Source: Ferrimonas balearica DSM 9799 (lineage in GTDB: Bacteria; Pseudomonadota; Gammaproteobacteria; Enterobacterales; Shewanellaceae). Taken from it: a DNA stretch of 64,000 nucleotides. Under the pieces are notes generated by a model. The model saw nothing but the letters and a program-made list of their open reading frames with translations. It was not told the DNA's origin and did not search any database. The DNA is taken from the NCBI RefSeq assembly GCF_000148645.1, contig NC_014541.1, positions 3,557,139-3,621,138 on the forward strand, read 5' to 3'. Both the position numbers and the translations under genes were made by a program. This document shows positions 8,028 to 17,084 of this stretch, piece after piece; position 1 is the stretch's first letter; each line of letters opens with the position of its first letter.

Positions 8028-8870
8028 TCAGGGCAGCTGATAATGGTCCAGCAGGCGCATGATGGCGTCATTCCAACCCGCCGGGCCGCACGGTTCAGTG
8101 TGGATGGCGCGACGCTGGGCGGCGGCATTGAGGGCCGGACTGGCGTTGACCGGCGAGCGCACCACCACCGGATGGTCAGCGGCCTCCAGCATCGCCACAT
8201 CGTTGTCACCGTCCCCCAGAGCAATCAACAGGGGGGTACGGCCCCACAATCGGCCGTAGGCACGGCGTAACGGTTCCAGACAGCGGCCTTTATCACTCTG
8301 GCCAATCACATGAACGAAACGCCCACCCCGCAGCAGGCGCAGCCCATAGCCTCGCAGGGCGCGCTGCAGTTGCCGGTAGTCGTCATCGCTGCCCTGCCAC
8401 AGCAGGGGCTCGGAGAAGTGCCGTTGCAGCGCCTGTCCGGCACTGTCCGGGTCCAGCCCGGTGTGGGCCACCAGGGTGTCGACATCCCAATCCGCAAACC
8501 CCTCAAGCGCCAGCCCGGTATCACGCTGGATCTCAGCCAGCGCCGCCAGTATCGCCGCCCGGGTTGCCCCAAAAGGCTGCATCCGTTGCCCCATGATGGC
8601 GCCCAGTTCAACCTGAGGCTCCGGCGCCACCTCACCCTCGGGCCAGACCAGCGCCGCGCCGTTTTCCACCACATAGGGCGCCTGATTGCCCAGCCGCTCA
8701 CGCAGCGGGGCCAGCTCCGCCGCGGTTTTACTGGTATTGAGAATGACCGGAATACCAAGGCGTTGCAGCCGGGCCAGAGCCGGCTGCGCCGCGCTAAAGT
8801 CGTAATCGTGGTGATCCAGCAGGGTGCCGTCGAGGTCCGTCACCACCAGCAGTTTTGGAGTGTGAGCCAT
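8028..8870 (-). CDS. HAD phosphatase of the mannosyl/glucosyl-3-phosphoglycerate phosphatase family
   Basis: A 280-aa HAD-IIB phosphatase. Motif I is TDLDGTLLD (nucleophile D12, acid/base D14), motif II is NTSKT, and motif IV is ALGDGDNDVAML. Length and layout match the MpgP/YedP family, whose members remove phosphate from mannosyl- or glucosyl-3-phosphoglycerate. With the GpgS-like gene on the same strand, the inferred product is glucosylglycerate. ATG 8870 is the first start in the frame. The purine stretch before it (AAGG) is nearly adjacent to the ATG, so translation initiation may be weak. It appears to be the first gene of the cluster. Confidence 0.85.
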   Translation of the reverse strand: MAHTPKLLVVTDLDGTLLDHHDYDFSAAQPALARLQRLGIPVILNTSKTAAELAPLRERLGNQAPYVVENGAALVWPEGEVAPEPQVELGAIMGQRMQPFGATRAAILAALAEIQRDTGLALEGFADWDVDTLVAHTGLDPDSAGQALQRHFSEPLLWQGSDDDYRQLQRALRGYGLRLLRGGRFVHVIGQSDKGRCLEPLRRAYGRLWGRTPLLIALGDGDNDVAMLEAADHPVVVRSPVNASPALNAAAQRRAIHTEPCGPAGWNDAIMRLLDHYQLP

Positions 8871-8943
8871 CCTTGGTGTCCATCAGTTCGATTGCAATGA
8901 TGAGTGTAGCCAAGCAAGGATCGGCCCAAGCAGGAAATGTGGG

Positions 8944-9789
8944 TTATCGTCCGGCTTTGGCCGCCAGCACGTCGCCGACGCGGATCCCCTCCCCCTCGCC
9001 CGTCAGCAACACCGCATTACCGCCAAAGAAGGCGCCGGGTTTGGTCAGGGGGTTCAGGCTCAGCAACGTGCGCAGCGGCTCTTTCGGATTGGGCCGCGTG
9101 CCGCTGGTCTGGTCAACGGTGATCACCGGACAACGCTGACAAGGCTTACGGATCGCCAGGGTGTAGCCGGCGCCCTTCAGGCGGTACTCGTTCAGTTCAC
9201 TGAAGGCGCCATCCAGTTCGTCCACCACGATATTGGCGCGGAATCGCTCCATCCCCACCGGGGTTTCGCCATTGGCCTCCAGCGCCGCATTCAGGGCGGC
9301 CAGCGACTGTCGGCTGGCGATCAGGAAAGGGAAGCCATCGGCAAACTCGGTGTGGGAGGTTTCGCCCGGTTCCAGATATTTGGCCTTGATGGGACGGGAT
9401 TGTGCCCGGTTAAAGCGCACCAGCCGCAACGGCGCTCCCCGGTATTCGCCCAGCAGGCGGGTCAACCAGTCGGCGGCTTCAGCGCCCTCATCGAACGCTT
9501 CCAGCTCACTCTGCCACAGCGACACCGGAGTCAGTTCACTCAGCTCACGCTGCAGGGGGATGGTCAGGCTGGGTTGCTGTGGGTGCTGCAACACCAGCTG
9601 ATGCTCATCCAGGCTGGGGCGAATCGCCGCCAGCGCGGGCAACTGACGCTGGGTGACAAAACGGCCAGCGCTGTCCACCAGCATCCAATGGCGATCCCAG
9701 GGCAATCCGGTGACGCCCAGCGTGCTTTGTGTCAGGCGGATCCCCCCCAACGCTTTGACCGGGTAGATGGTCAACTCCGTGATGATCAT
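8944..9789 (-). CDS. MOSC-domain protein, YcbX-like
   Basis: A 281-aa protein with an N-terminal MOSC beta-barrel domain (ITELTIYPVKALGG, RHWMLVD, TQRQLP) followed by a MOSC domain ending in the conserved IRKPCQRCPVITVD. The cysteine of PCQRC corresponds to the molybdenum ligand of mARC/YcbX proteins, which reduce N-hydroxylated compounds. The C-terminal ferredoxin domain found in E. coli YcbX is missing, so an external electron donor is needed. ATG 9789 is preferred over the codon at 9810 because GGGGA precedes it. Confidence 0.85.
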   Translation of the reverse strand: MIITELTIYPVKALGGIRLTQSTLGVTGLPWDRHWMLVDSAGRFVTQRQLPALAAIRPSLDEHQLVLQHPQQPSLTIPLQRELSELTPVSLWQSELEAFDEGAEAADWLTRLLGEYRGAPLRLVRFNRAQSRPIKAKYLEPGETSHTEFADGFPFLIASRQSLAALNAALEANGETPVGMERFRANIVVDELDGAFSELNEYRLKGAGYTLAIRKPCQRCPVITVDQTSGTRPNPKEPLRTLLSLNPLTKPGAFFGGNAVLLTGEGEGIRVGDVLAAKAGR

Positions 9790-9919
9790 GTCATCCCCAA
9801 AATAATCCACTGTGAAAGCGAGTTAGCATACACCCACATCCGGATCCGCTCATGCTATTGTCATCGTCGGGGAGTTTCCCGGCACGGCATCGGATGGATT
9901 CGGAATCGAGCACAAGGAT

Positions 9920-10945
9920 ATGGACAGCACCTACACCACTCTGGCCGCCTGGGCCATCGCCATTGGCGCCACGCTCAACGCCAACGGCGTCTCACCACCG
10001 CCGGTGTTCGCCCGGGCCGGGCTCAGTTTCAAACAGATTAAGCAGTCGCCAACCGAGCGGATCCCCATCGAACGCATGACCCGCCTCTGGAATGAGGCGG
10101 TCATCGCTTCCGATAACCCGGCGTTTGGGCTGGGGGTGGCCGCACAGGTTCACCCGATGCACTTTCGGGCGCTGGGGATGCTGACCGTCACCTGCCAGAA
10201 CATTGAGCAGTCACTTCGCAAGATCATCCACTACCACGCCCTGATCAGTGACGCCGTCACGTTATCGCTGACCGAAGAATCCGATCGCCTGGGCTTCACT
10301 ATTGAGGCGAGAGAAGGGGTCACCATCAGTGATGCCGCCATCGACGCGTTCTTTTCCGTCATCCAGAAGTTCTGTATGGAGATGGTCCATGCGCCGGGCC
10401 TGTTGCAGGAGGTGTGGGTGCGTCGCGGCGCTCCGGCCACTCCGGAACCCTGGCTGCAACACTTCCGACTCCCGGTGCGGTTTGGGCAGGCCAGAAACTG
10501 TCTCTGGCTGACCCGCAGCGCACTGCAACTGGACTCCGTGCACGGCGATGCCCATATGGCGGAGCTCAATGAACTGGCGGTGGTTCAGTCCCTGCAGCAG
10601 ATGCAGATTCAGACGCTGAGCCAACGTTGCCGCGCGGCGATTCAGTTCTCAGCGGAAGAGGGGGCGCCCACCCTGGAAGCGGTGGCGCAATTCCTTCAGG
10701 TCTCCCCCCGAACTCTGGCCCGAAAACTCAAGCAGGAGGGGGTAACCTTCAACCAGTTACTGCAGGAGAAACGCCGCACCCTGAGCGTCCACTACCTCAC
10801 CCACTCCAATGAACCCATCACCAACATCGCTCTGAGCTTGGGGTTCCGTGACACCAGTAACTTCAACCGGGCTTTCCAGCGTTGGTTCAACACCACCCCA
10901 AGCCAGTTCCGGGAGTCGCAAAGCCAACGCGTCTTGTCCGGGTAG
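9920..10945 (+). CDS. AraC-family transcriptional regulator
   Basis: A 341-aa regulator. The N-terminal about 200 residues (RMTRLWNEAV, NPAFGLGVAAQVHPMHFRAL) match the Arabinose_bd/OruR-type domain. The C-terminal about 100 residues are the AraC double helix-turn-helix, with LEAVAQFLQVSPRTLARKLK and ITNIALSLGFRDTSNFNRAF. This subtype often controls fatty-acid or hydroxyacid catabolic genes. It diverges from the MOSC gene and precedes a lipoprotein gene on the same strand. Its target cannot be told from the sequence. A short AAGGAT lies close before the ATG. Confidence 0.9.
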   Translation: MDSTYTTLAAWAIAIGATLNANGVSPPPVFARAGLSFKQIKQSPTERIPIERMTRLWNEAVIASDNPAFGLGVAAQVHPMHFRALGMLTVTCQNIEQSLRKIIHYHALISDAVTLSLTEESDRLGFTIEAREGVTISDAAIDAFFSVIQKFCMEMVHAPGLLQEVWVRRGAPATPEPWLQHFRLPVRFGQARNCLWLTRSALQLDSVHGDAHMAELNELAVVQSLQQMQIQTLSQRCRAAIQFSAEEGAPTLEAVAQFLQVSPRTLARKLKQEGVTFNQLLQEKRRTLSVHYLTHSNEPITNIALSLGFRDTSNFNRAFQRWFNTTPSQFRESQSQRVLSG

Positions 10946-11035
10946 TTTGAGACAAGCATTTGGCAGCCAGAGACAGGGCAGCCCCGCCAGAGCCCTTTAG
11001 GATGGAACATTCCAATCGAAGAACTGGTGTGGCAA

Positions 11036-13282
11036 ATGAGAAAGATAACGACAACACAACAACATCGCGCCAAGGCCCTGCTGTACCCTGCGGTCTTGCT
11101 GATGCTCACCGCCTGCGGCGGCTCCGACTCTTCAGAAACCCCCATTGACTACGGGCCATTGCACGGTCTGCAGGCCGATGTGCCGGAGGAGCCGGCCAAA
11201 AACCGGATAACGGTCGATGGCAACACCACCCAGTTATTGCAGCAGCTGGACGCCAGCCGAGACCCCGATTCCGGCGGACTCAACCCCGCCCTCTACCTGC
11301 TTCCCACCCGAAGCCCGGCCACTCTGCCCGACCACCAGTGGCAACCTCAGGGCTTTCCCCGGCATCTTCCTCCCACCACCCTCGGCGCCGAGGCTGCGGG
11401 GTTTTATGCGCTCCACGGCGACACCCGCAACAGCGATGAGGTGATTGCCGTCGCCGCGCCCACCCCCCAGTTGAACTGGATCGCTGAGACCCACCTGCTC
11501 AGCTATGAAGGCGGTGTGTTCGACCGGGACAGCAACGTTTATGTGGTGCCGGTGGATCCGGTGGAGTCGGTCTATCTCTACTCGCTTGACGGCCAGAGCG
11601 GCGAACGGCGCTGGTCTTTGCCCGGCACACGAATGGGACAGGGTGGCGCGCCGCTGATCCTGCCGCGCAGCCTTGAGGCCGATGAGGACGTCATCTACGT
11701 CGGCAGCTACGAGTATCTGACGGCCGTGAGCCAAAGCGGCGAGGTGCTCTGGGATGTGGCCACCGGCCTTACCGCTCCGGAAGGCGCCGGCCACATCGAC
11801 ACCCACAACTTTGGTGTGAACTACCATGCGGGACTGGATGCCGTGGTGGCGCTGATGGCGGACGGCCACCTGGTGGTTCATGACCGCCAGACCGGTGCCC
11901 CGCTGGCAGATCCCTTCTCCCTGCCCGGCGCCCCAACCCTGCCGATGGCCTACCAGACCGATTACTCTCAGCTGGAGCCTTTTGTTCATGGCGGCCTGAG
12001 CCGGATGTTCAACGACACCGCCACCTTCTTTGATGTGCTGACCATGGTGCTGGGAGGCGGCTATGAGGTGGCCAACTACTTCAGTATCGACCCCAACACG
12101 GGCCGTATGCTGATTGGCGCCACCGCACCGGATGAGGCTGACGGCGTTGCCGATGGCTACTCCGCCTATGGCGCATTGTTCTCCGTTTCTCTCGACTCTT
12201 CGGGTCAGGCCAGCATCGACTGGCGCCGGGACTTTGAGGGCGGGACGGCAGCCACCCCCACCCTCTCGCTGGATGGCACCCGGGTCTATACCGCCGATGC
12301 CGTCGACCAACTGCTGGCCATCGACGCCGCCAGCGGCGAACTGCTCTGGAGCCAGCCCACCGGCAGTGGCCAGGTGGTGGGCTCGGTGGCGGTCTCCCGG
12401 GAGGGGGGTGAGATCTTCGCTTCCACCGCCATCGACATCATCAAGTTTGTTGAGATGGGCCATTGCGCCGGTGATGGCACCCAATGTGGCGAACCGGTCT
12501 GGGTGGCGAACCTGAGCGACACCTTCGACACCTCACTGCTGCAGCAGCCCACCCCTGCAGCCCAGGTCTATCAGCAGGTATTCAAACCCGCCTTTGAGGC
12601 GTTCTACCGCTCCATCGGTGCCAGCGATTTCACCTTCGCCCCCTACACCGGAAACATGGTTCTGGCCGGGATAACCGGCAATGGCGTGGTGGCACAAGTT
12701 GGGTTTGGTTACCTCAATACCCAGGGCCGGGTGATGCCGTTGCAGATCAGTCAGGTTCTGCTGGACCGGGAAACCGGCGAGATACGAGCCGCCACAGCGG
12801 GTGTGGAGGAGAGCGTGTCGGTGATGGCAACAGCGCCAAACGGCAACCTCTATATGAGCAACTCCGCCCTGCGCCGGGTGCTGAATCTGGCCATTGTTCG
12901 GGCAGTAGGGCATCAGACCGGCAATCCCGTGCTCAAGCAGTTTGGCAGTGAAACCCTCGGTGGCATCGCCCAGTTTGCCCAGCCGGATGGGCGTCACTGG
13001 CAGCTGGCCAATGAGATCGTGACCGTGGCCAAGGGGCGGCTGGATAACCTGATTGCCAGCGCCGCTTCCCACTCGTCAGACGCGGTGGCCAGCGAGATCG
13101 GCCGCTTCAGAGTGCTGCTGAGGCAGTACCAGGGCACGCTGGAGCGCGCGCATCAGGCGGGGGAGATCAGCGACGCGACCCGGGACGAACGCACGGCACG
13201 GATCGCCACACTGATGGCGTTGGAGGAGGGCAATTTGCAGGAGACCCGTGCTCTGCTGGACGGCCTGTCCCTCCCGGAATAA
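11036..13282 (+). CDS. Large lipoprotein with PQQ-type beta-propeller repeats
   Basis: A 748-aa protein with a lipoprotein signal peptide (lipobox LTAC, lipidated Cys27). Gly follows the Cys, which favours the outer membrane. The body contains propeller-blade repeats of the PQQ/BamB type, e.g. YSLDGQSGERRWSLPG, DAVDQLLAIDAASGELLWSQ and GSVAVSREGGEIF. The last about 100 residues look helical and charged (RAHQAGEISDATRDERTARI). A GTG three codons upstream (11027) is an equally possible start. Function is unknown; it could be a ligand-binding or scaffold protein. It is convergent with the patatin gene. Confidence 0.75.
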   Translation: MRKITTTQQHRAKALLYPAVLLMLTACGGSDSSETPIDYGPLHGLQADVPEEPAKNRITVDGNTTQLLQQLDASRDPDSGGLNPALYLLPTRSPATLPDHQWQPQGFPRHLPPTTLGAEAAGFYALHGDTRNSDEVIAVAAPTPQLNWIAETHLLSYEGGVFDRDSNVYVVPVDPVESVYLYSLDGQSGERRWSLPGTRMGQGGAPLILPRSLEADEDVIYVGSYEYLTAVSQSGEVLWDVATGLTAPEGAGHIDTHNFGVNYHAGLDAVVALMADGHLVVHDRQTGAPLADPFSLPGAPTLPMAYQTDYSQLEPFVHGGLSRMFNDTATFFDVLTMVLGGGYEVANYFSIDPNTGRMLIGATAPDEADGVADGYSAYGALFSVSLDSSGQASIDWRRDFEGGTAATPTLSLDGTRVYTADAVDQLLAIDAASGELLWSQPTGSGQVVGSVAVSREGGEIFASTAIDIIKFVEMGHCAGDGTQCGEPVWVANLSDTFDTSLLQQPTPAAQVYQQVFKPAFEAFYRSIGASDFTFAPYTGNMVLAGITGNGVVAQVGFGYLNTQGRVMPLQISQVLLDRETGEIRAATAGVEESVSVMATAPNGNLYMSNSALRRVLNLAIVRAVGHQTGNPVLKQFGSETLGGIAQFAQPDGRHWQLANEIVTVAKGRLDNLIASAASHSSDAVASEIGRFRVLLRQYQGTLERAHQAGEISDATRDERTARIATLMALEEGNLQETRALLDGLSLPE

Positions 13283-13291
13283 CGCTCGATA

Positions 13292-13311
13292 AAGCCCGGT
13301 TCGCCGGGCTT
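13292..13311. terminator. Hairpin between the convergent propeller and patatin genes
   Basis: AAGCCCGG-TTCG-CCGGGCTT forms an 8-bp stem with a UUCG loop in the 27-bp gap between two convergent stops. U-tracts are short, so it is a weak bidirectional terminator. Confidence 0.55.
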
Positions 13312-15547
13312 AAAACTGCTTGCCAATAAAGAGGTAGAAGCTGCTGTCGCCGGTGTCCGCTTGGCCAAACGCCAGCGCCGCGGGGCCAATGGCGGTTTCC
13401 ATGCTGACAAACAGACTGCCTGCGTAGATCAGATCCCCCAGCGACACGTCATCCTGAAGCAGCCAGACATTACCTGCCTCAAACGATGCCCCGAGGAACA
13501 GCGGCCAGGTGATGCCCAGCACTTCCCGGCTCAGGTCATAGGTGTACACCCCGCCCAGCAGCACCTTGTGGCTGCCGAACAGGCTGTCTTTAGAGAAACC
13601 GGACAGGTTGAGGAACCCGCCGATGGAGGTGAAGTGTGCCAGGGTCAGCTCATCTTCGCTCAGGGTTTCAAAACTCAATTTGCCGATGAAGTTGTGCGCC
13701 CCAAAGTGGGTGGCGCCGGTCCAGTCCAGTTCGTACACCCAGAAGTTATCCCGCTCCCAGGGTGCATCAATAAATGCCGCTTTACTGCTGCTGTTCAGAT
13801 GGCTGATCTGGGCAAACCAACGCTGCCCTTTACTGGGAAACATCGATTGGTCGAGCGTATCAAACCCCAATCCAAGCTCAGGACCATAAAACCAGTAATC
13901 CCCCAGCCGGCCGATGGTGTTACTGCCCACGCTGTGATACTTGCCATCCTCATAGCGGTACGCCAACTGCAGTTGCGCGTTGCGCCCAAAGTTTATGCCA
14001 CCGCCCAGCGCCACGCTGGAGCGCGTCTGCTCAATCCGGACAAAGGGGAACTCTTCTATCTGCTCAAAGGCGTTCCACTCTTTGCTCTCGATATCCGCCA
14101 TGCCGATCAGATAGAAACTCTGCAGGTCATCCATCGGCTGATACCACTCCGTCGCCAGTCGATTGACGGTCCCCAGATTGGCCTCGGTACGCCATTGGCC
14201 CCCGGCATTGAACAGGTTGTTGACGGTCAGGGCGGCATCCAGGGAGAGATCCAGCTCCCGGTCCAGGTTGTCCTCGATGCGCAGCCCCATATCAAACACG
14301 TTGGGCCCCCAGTTTTTACCCCGGGTCTGCACCACCAGCTCGGGGCCGTCACGACCGTCCACCAGGAAGGCATCGACCCGCTCAAACTGGTTCAGCGAGT
14401 AGATCCGTGCCACGGCGTCCTCAATCTCCCGCTCGGTCAGCACGTCCCCCGGCTCCACCTGCAGCACATCGCGGATCACGTCATCTTTCACCCAGCTCTG
14501 GTTCTCCATCCGCACCGCCACCACCGGCGCCTCGGTTTCGAGCCAGACGGAGCGATTCACCTGCTTGGCCAGGTGATAGTCGCGGTAGGCGTCGTCCGCC
14601 AGAGACCAGCGCCGCAGGTCGCTGATGTGCTCCATTGCCGCCCGCTTGCCCTCGGGGATCAGCCCCGGCATGGCCTCGAAATCGCTGGTGCCGATGCCAT
14701 CGATGTTGGGCTGGATCAGGATGTCGCCCGGCTCCAACAGGGCCACCTGCTGGTCCCGTGACAGGTTGGTCAGGTAACCGCTGAGCTGATCGAGCACATC
14801 GAACACCGAGTTAAGGTCATCCTTGCCCTTCAGCGGTGCGCCGATGTCGACGGCAATCACCACGTCCGCACCCATATCCTTCACCACGGATACCGGCATA
14901 TTGTTGACCATGCCGCCGTCCACCAGCAATCGGCCGTCGCGCTCAATCGGGGCCAACGCGCCGGGGACGGTCATGCTGGCCTGCATCGCCTCAAGCAGGT
15001 TACCGCTGTCGAGGACCACTTCGCCGCGGTCGGTCAGGTCGGTCGCGACAAAGCGCACCGGGATCGGCAGCATGTCAAAGCTGGGCACTTCCGGGACGGT
15101 GCCGATGGAGCGGCGGATCAGGGAGGACATGGTCTGGCCCTGCAGCGCCCCTCTGGCAAAGCGCAGCTCGCCGTCGCGGAACCCCATTTTGAGTTCAATC
15201 GGGTAGCTGTCGTAATGCTGTTTATCGCGGTAGCTCAGGTCTTCCCGGGGGATGTCGTCGGAGAAGCCGCTGTTGAAGTCCAGCGACAGCATGATCGCTT
15301 CAATCTGGTCGGCACTGTAGCCGAGGGCATAAAGGCCGGCGACGTAGGCCCCCATGGAGGTGCCGGCGATGTAGTCGACCGGGATGTTGTACTCCTCGAG
15401 CACCTTCAGGACACCGACGTGGGCCGCGCCCTTTGCGCCGCCGCCGGACAGTGCTAATCCCACTTTGGGGCGCTCCTGCGCCAGCCCGGCCGTGGTCAGC
15501 GCCAATGCCAGCGCCATGCTCCATCCCAATCGCCACAGTGTGCCCAT
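13310..15547 (-). CDS. Patatin-like phospholipase with POTRA and outer-membrane barrel (type Vd secretion)
   Basis: A 745-aa protein with a signal peptide (to about residue 23) followed by a patatin domain. The oxyanion loop is SGGGAKG (34-40), the nucleophile is S64 in GTSMG, and the catalytic partner is D210 in DGG. Next comes a POTRA-like segment (WVKDDVIRDVLQVEPGDVLTEREIEDAVARIYSL), then a 16-strand BamA/TamA-type surface-antigen barrel ending in SFYLFIGKQF, with the terminal Phe typical of outer-membrane proteins. This is the architecture of PlpD, in which the barrel displays or releases the lipase. ATG 15547 is preferred over 15577 because AGAGGA precedes it. Confidence 0.9.
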   Translation of the reverse strand: MGTLWRLGWSMALALALTTAGLAQERPKVGLALSGGGAKGAAHVGVLKVLEEYNIPVDYIAGTSMGAYVAGLYALGYSADQIEAIMLSLDFNSGFSDDIPREDLSYRDKQHYDSYPIELKMGFRDGELRFARGALQGQTMSSLIRRSIGTVPEVPSFDMLPIPVRFVATDLTDRGEVVLDSGNLLEAMQASMTVPGALAPIERDGRLLVDGGMVNNMPVSVVKDMGADVVIAVDIGAPLKGKDDLNSVFDVLDQLSGYLTNLSRDQQVALLEPGDILIQPNIDGIGTSDFEAMPGLIPEGKRAAMEHISDLRRWSLADDAYRDYHLAKQVNRSVWLETEAPVVAVRMENQSWVKDDVIRDVLQVEPGDVLTEREIEDAVARIYSLNQFERVDAFLVDGRDGPELVVQTRGKNWGPNVFDMGLRIEDNLDRELDLSLDAALTVNNLFNAGGQWRTEANLGTVNRLATEWYQPMDDLQSFYLIGMADIESKEWNAFEQIEEFPFVRIEQTRSSVALGGGINFGRNAQLQLAYRYEDGKYHSVGSNTIGRLGDYWFYGPELGLGFDTLDQSMFPSKGQRWFAQISHLNSSSKAAFIDAPWERDNFWVYELDWTGATHFGAHNFIGKLSFETLSEDELTLAHFTSIGGFLNLSGFSKDSLFGSHKVLLGGVYTYDLSREVLGITWPLFLGASFEAGNVWLLQDDVSLGDLIYAGSLFVSMETAIGPAALAFGQADTGDSSFYLFIGKQF

Positions 15548-15625
15548 CCCGAATCCTCTGGGTAAAGTTCTCACCAACAGTTTGCTTATTCTAGGTAAAC
15601 AGAGACTTAACGAGAAGGGCTCAAC

Positions 15626-16510
15626 TCATCCCTCGCTAAAACAATCCGTCACCGCCGCCATCAACCAGGACAGTGCCGGACCCGGTTTCGCGCCCCGCGC
15701 CACCACCCGGTCCACCGGCGCACGCCAGGGTTTATGGTCAAACACCACCGGCAGAACCACCAGACTGCCCGCGGCCAGCTCCTGAGTGATCATATGCTGA
15801 GGGACGTAGCTCCAGCCCAACCCCTGACGCGCCAGCTCGCGCAGCAGAAACAGGTTATTGGCCCACCACTGCTGGGCCGACACCGGCGGAACCTGCTCCA
15901 GGCCCAGACCGTCAAACCCCCTCACCATCAGCTGCCGGTAGACGCACAGATCCGCCAGCCGCACCGCCTCCAGCTTCGCCAGTGGGTGAGTGGAACTGGC
16001 CACCACCACAAAGGGCAACTCGCCCAGATAGCAACTGTCCACCTCATCGTGAAACGACAGATTGGAGAACATCAGCCCCATCTGGGCGCGCCCCCCGGCC
16101 ACCAGAGCCAGCACATCGGGGCTGGCCACGGCGTGCAGGGCCAGTGAGGTCGCCGGGAAGCGCTCGGCAAACTCACGCAGTACCGGCTCAATGGCCGACA
16201 CCATCAGCGCCTCATCCACCGCCAGATTCAGAGTGGTTTCCTGCTCCTGCTCCAGTGCAGCGGCGGCAATCTCCAGCCCCCGCGCCTGATTCAGCACCAC
16301 CCGGGCATGGGCCAGCAGGGTGACGCCCTTATCGGTGAGCATCGGTTTTCGGGTGCGACGGTCAAACAGCTCGACCCCCCAGTCGATCTCGAGATTGGCA
16401 ATGGCCTGGCTCACTGCCGATTGGGCCTTGCCCAGTCGGCGGGCCGCACCGGAAAAGGAGCCCTGCTCCGCCGCCGCCACGAAAGCACGCAGTTGGTCGA
16501 GACTGTACAT
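15626..16510 (-). CDS. LysR-family regulator, divergent from a PACE efflux gene
   Basis: A 294-aa LysR-type regulator. The N-terminal winged helix-turn-helix has FVAAAEQGSFSGAARRLGKAQSAVSQAIANLE; the effector-binding domain starts near residue 90. It is divergently transcribed from the PACE transporter at 16597 with an 86-bp gap, the same arrangement as aceR-aceI in Acinetobacter. It is therefore probably the activator of that pump. The effector is unknown. Confidence 0.9.
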   Translation of the reverse strand: MYSLDQLRAFVAAAEQGSFSGAARRLGKAQSAVSQAIANLEIDWGVELFDRRTRKPMLTDKGVTLLAHARVVLNQARGLEIAAAALEQEQETTLNLAVDEALMVSAIEPVLREFAERFPATSLALHAVASPDVLALVAGGRAQMGLMFSNLSFHDEVDSCYLGELPFVVVASSTHPLAKLEAVRLADLCVYRQLMVRGFDGLGLEQVPPVSAQQWWANNLFLLRELARQGLGWSYVPQHMITQELAAGSLVVLPVVFDHKPWRAPVDRVVARGAKPGPALSWLMAAVTDCFSEG

Positions 16511-16549
16511 ATCACTTTTACCGATAGTAACTAACTTTGAACAATCTCA

Positions 16550-16563
16550 ATTCTAAATAGAAT
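16550..16563. promoter_or_regulatory. Candidate LysR operator between the regulator and the PACE gene
   Basis: ATTCTA-AA-TAGAAT is a perfect 6-bp dyad in the 86-bp divergent gap, 34 bases before the pump ATG. Its position between divergent genes fits an operator; binding is inferred. Confidence 0.5.
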
Positions 16564-16596
16564 GGCCCCATAATTTGAATCACCGGAGCCTTTTTT

Positions 16597-17037
16597 ATGT
16601 CCCCACGCGAGCGCGTTCTTCACAGCCTGCTGTTCGAGATGATTGCCCTGGCCATTGTGGTCCCGGCGGGCATCCTGCTGACCGGCACCGACGCCGGCCA
16701 TATGACCGCCACCGCCATTATCCTCTCGCTGATGGCCATGGCCTGGAACTACGTCTACAACCTCGGTTTTGACCGGGTGTTCGGCAGCAATCGCATTGAT
16801 CGCAGCTGGGGCCTGCGGGTAGGTCACGGGGTGGGGTTCGAAGCGGGGCTGGTGACCGTCACCATTCCGGTGCTGATGTTCAGCCTCAACCTCGGGTTTG
16901 TCGATGCCCTGATCATGGACATCGGTTTCGTGGTGTTCTTCCTGGTCTACGCCATCATCTACAATTGGGCCTACGATCAGTTTCGGGCCCGGCTGGAACG
17001 CCAGGGCAAGCTGGCCCCGTTGGGGCAAACCAGCTGA
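16597..17037 (+). CDS. PACE-family multidrug efflux transporter (AceI-like)
   Basis: A 146-aa inner-membrane protein with four transmembrane helices arranged as two tandem bacterial transmembrane pair repeats. The first repeat opens with RERVLHSLLFE, where E14 matches the essential glutamate of AceI. It continues with AWNYVYNLGFDRVFG. The second has RVGHGVGFEAGL and YNWAYDQFR. Family members export chlorhexidine, acriflavine and short diamines by proton exchange. It starts at ATG 16597 after CCGGAGCC. A bidirectional terminator follows. Confidence 0.93.
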   Translation: MSPRERVLHSLLFEMIALAIVVPAGILLTGTDAGHMTATAIILSLMAMAWNYVYNLGFDRVFGSNRIDRSWGLRVGHGVGFEAGLVTVTIPVLMFSLNLGFVDALIMDIGFVVFFLVYAIIYNWAYDQFRARLERQGKLAPLGQTS

Positions 17038-17051
17038 CCGGCGAGTCCAAC

Positions 17052-17079
17052 AAAAAAGGGGCCGTTTGGCCCCTTTTTT
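17052..17079. terminator. Bidirectional terminator between the PACE gene and the acyl-CoA operon
   Basis: AAAAAAGGGGCC-GTTT-GGCCCCTTTTTT is a perfect symmetric hairpin with A and T tracts, located between convergent stops at 17037 and 17085. Confidence 0.95.
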
Positions 17080-17084
17080 GCGGT

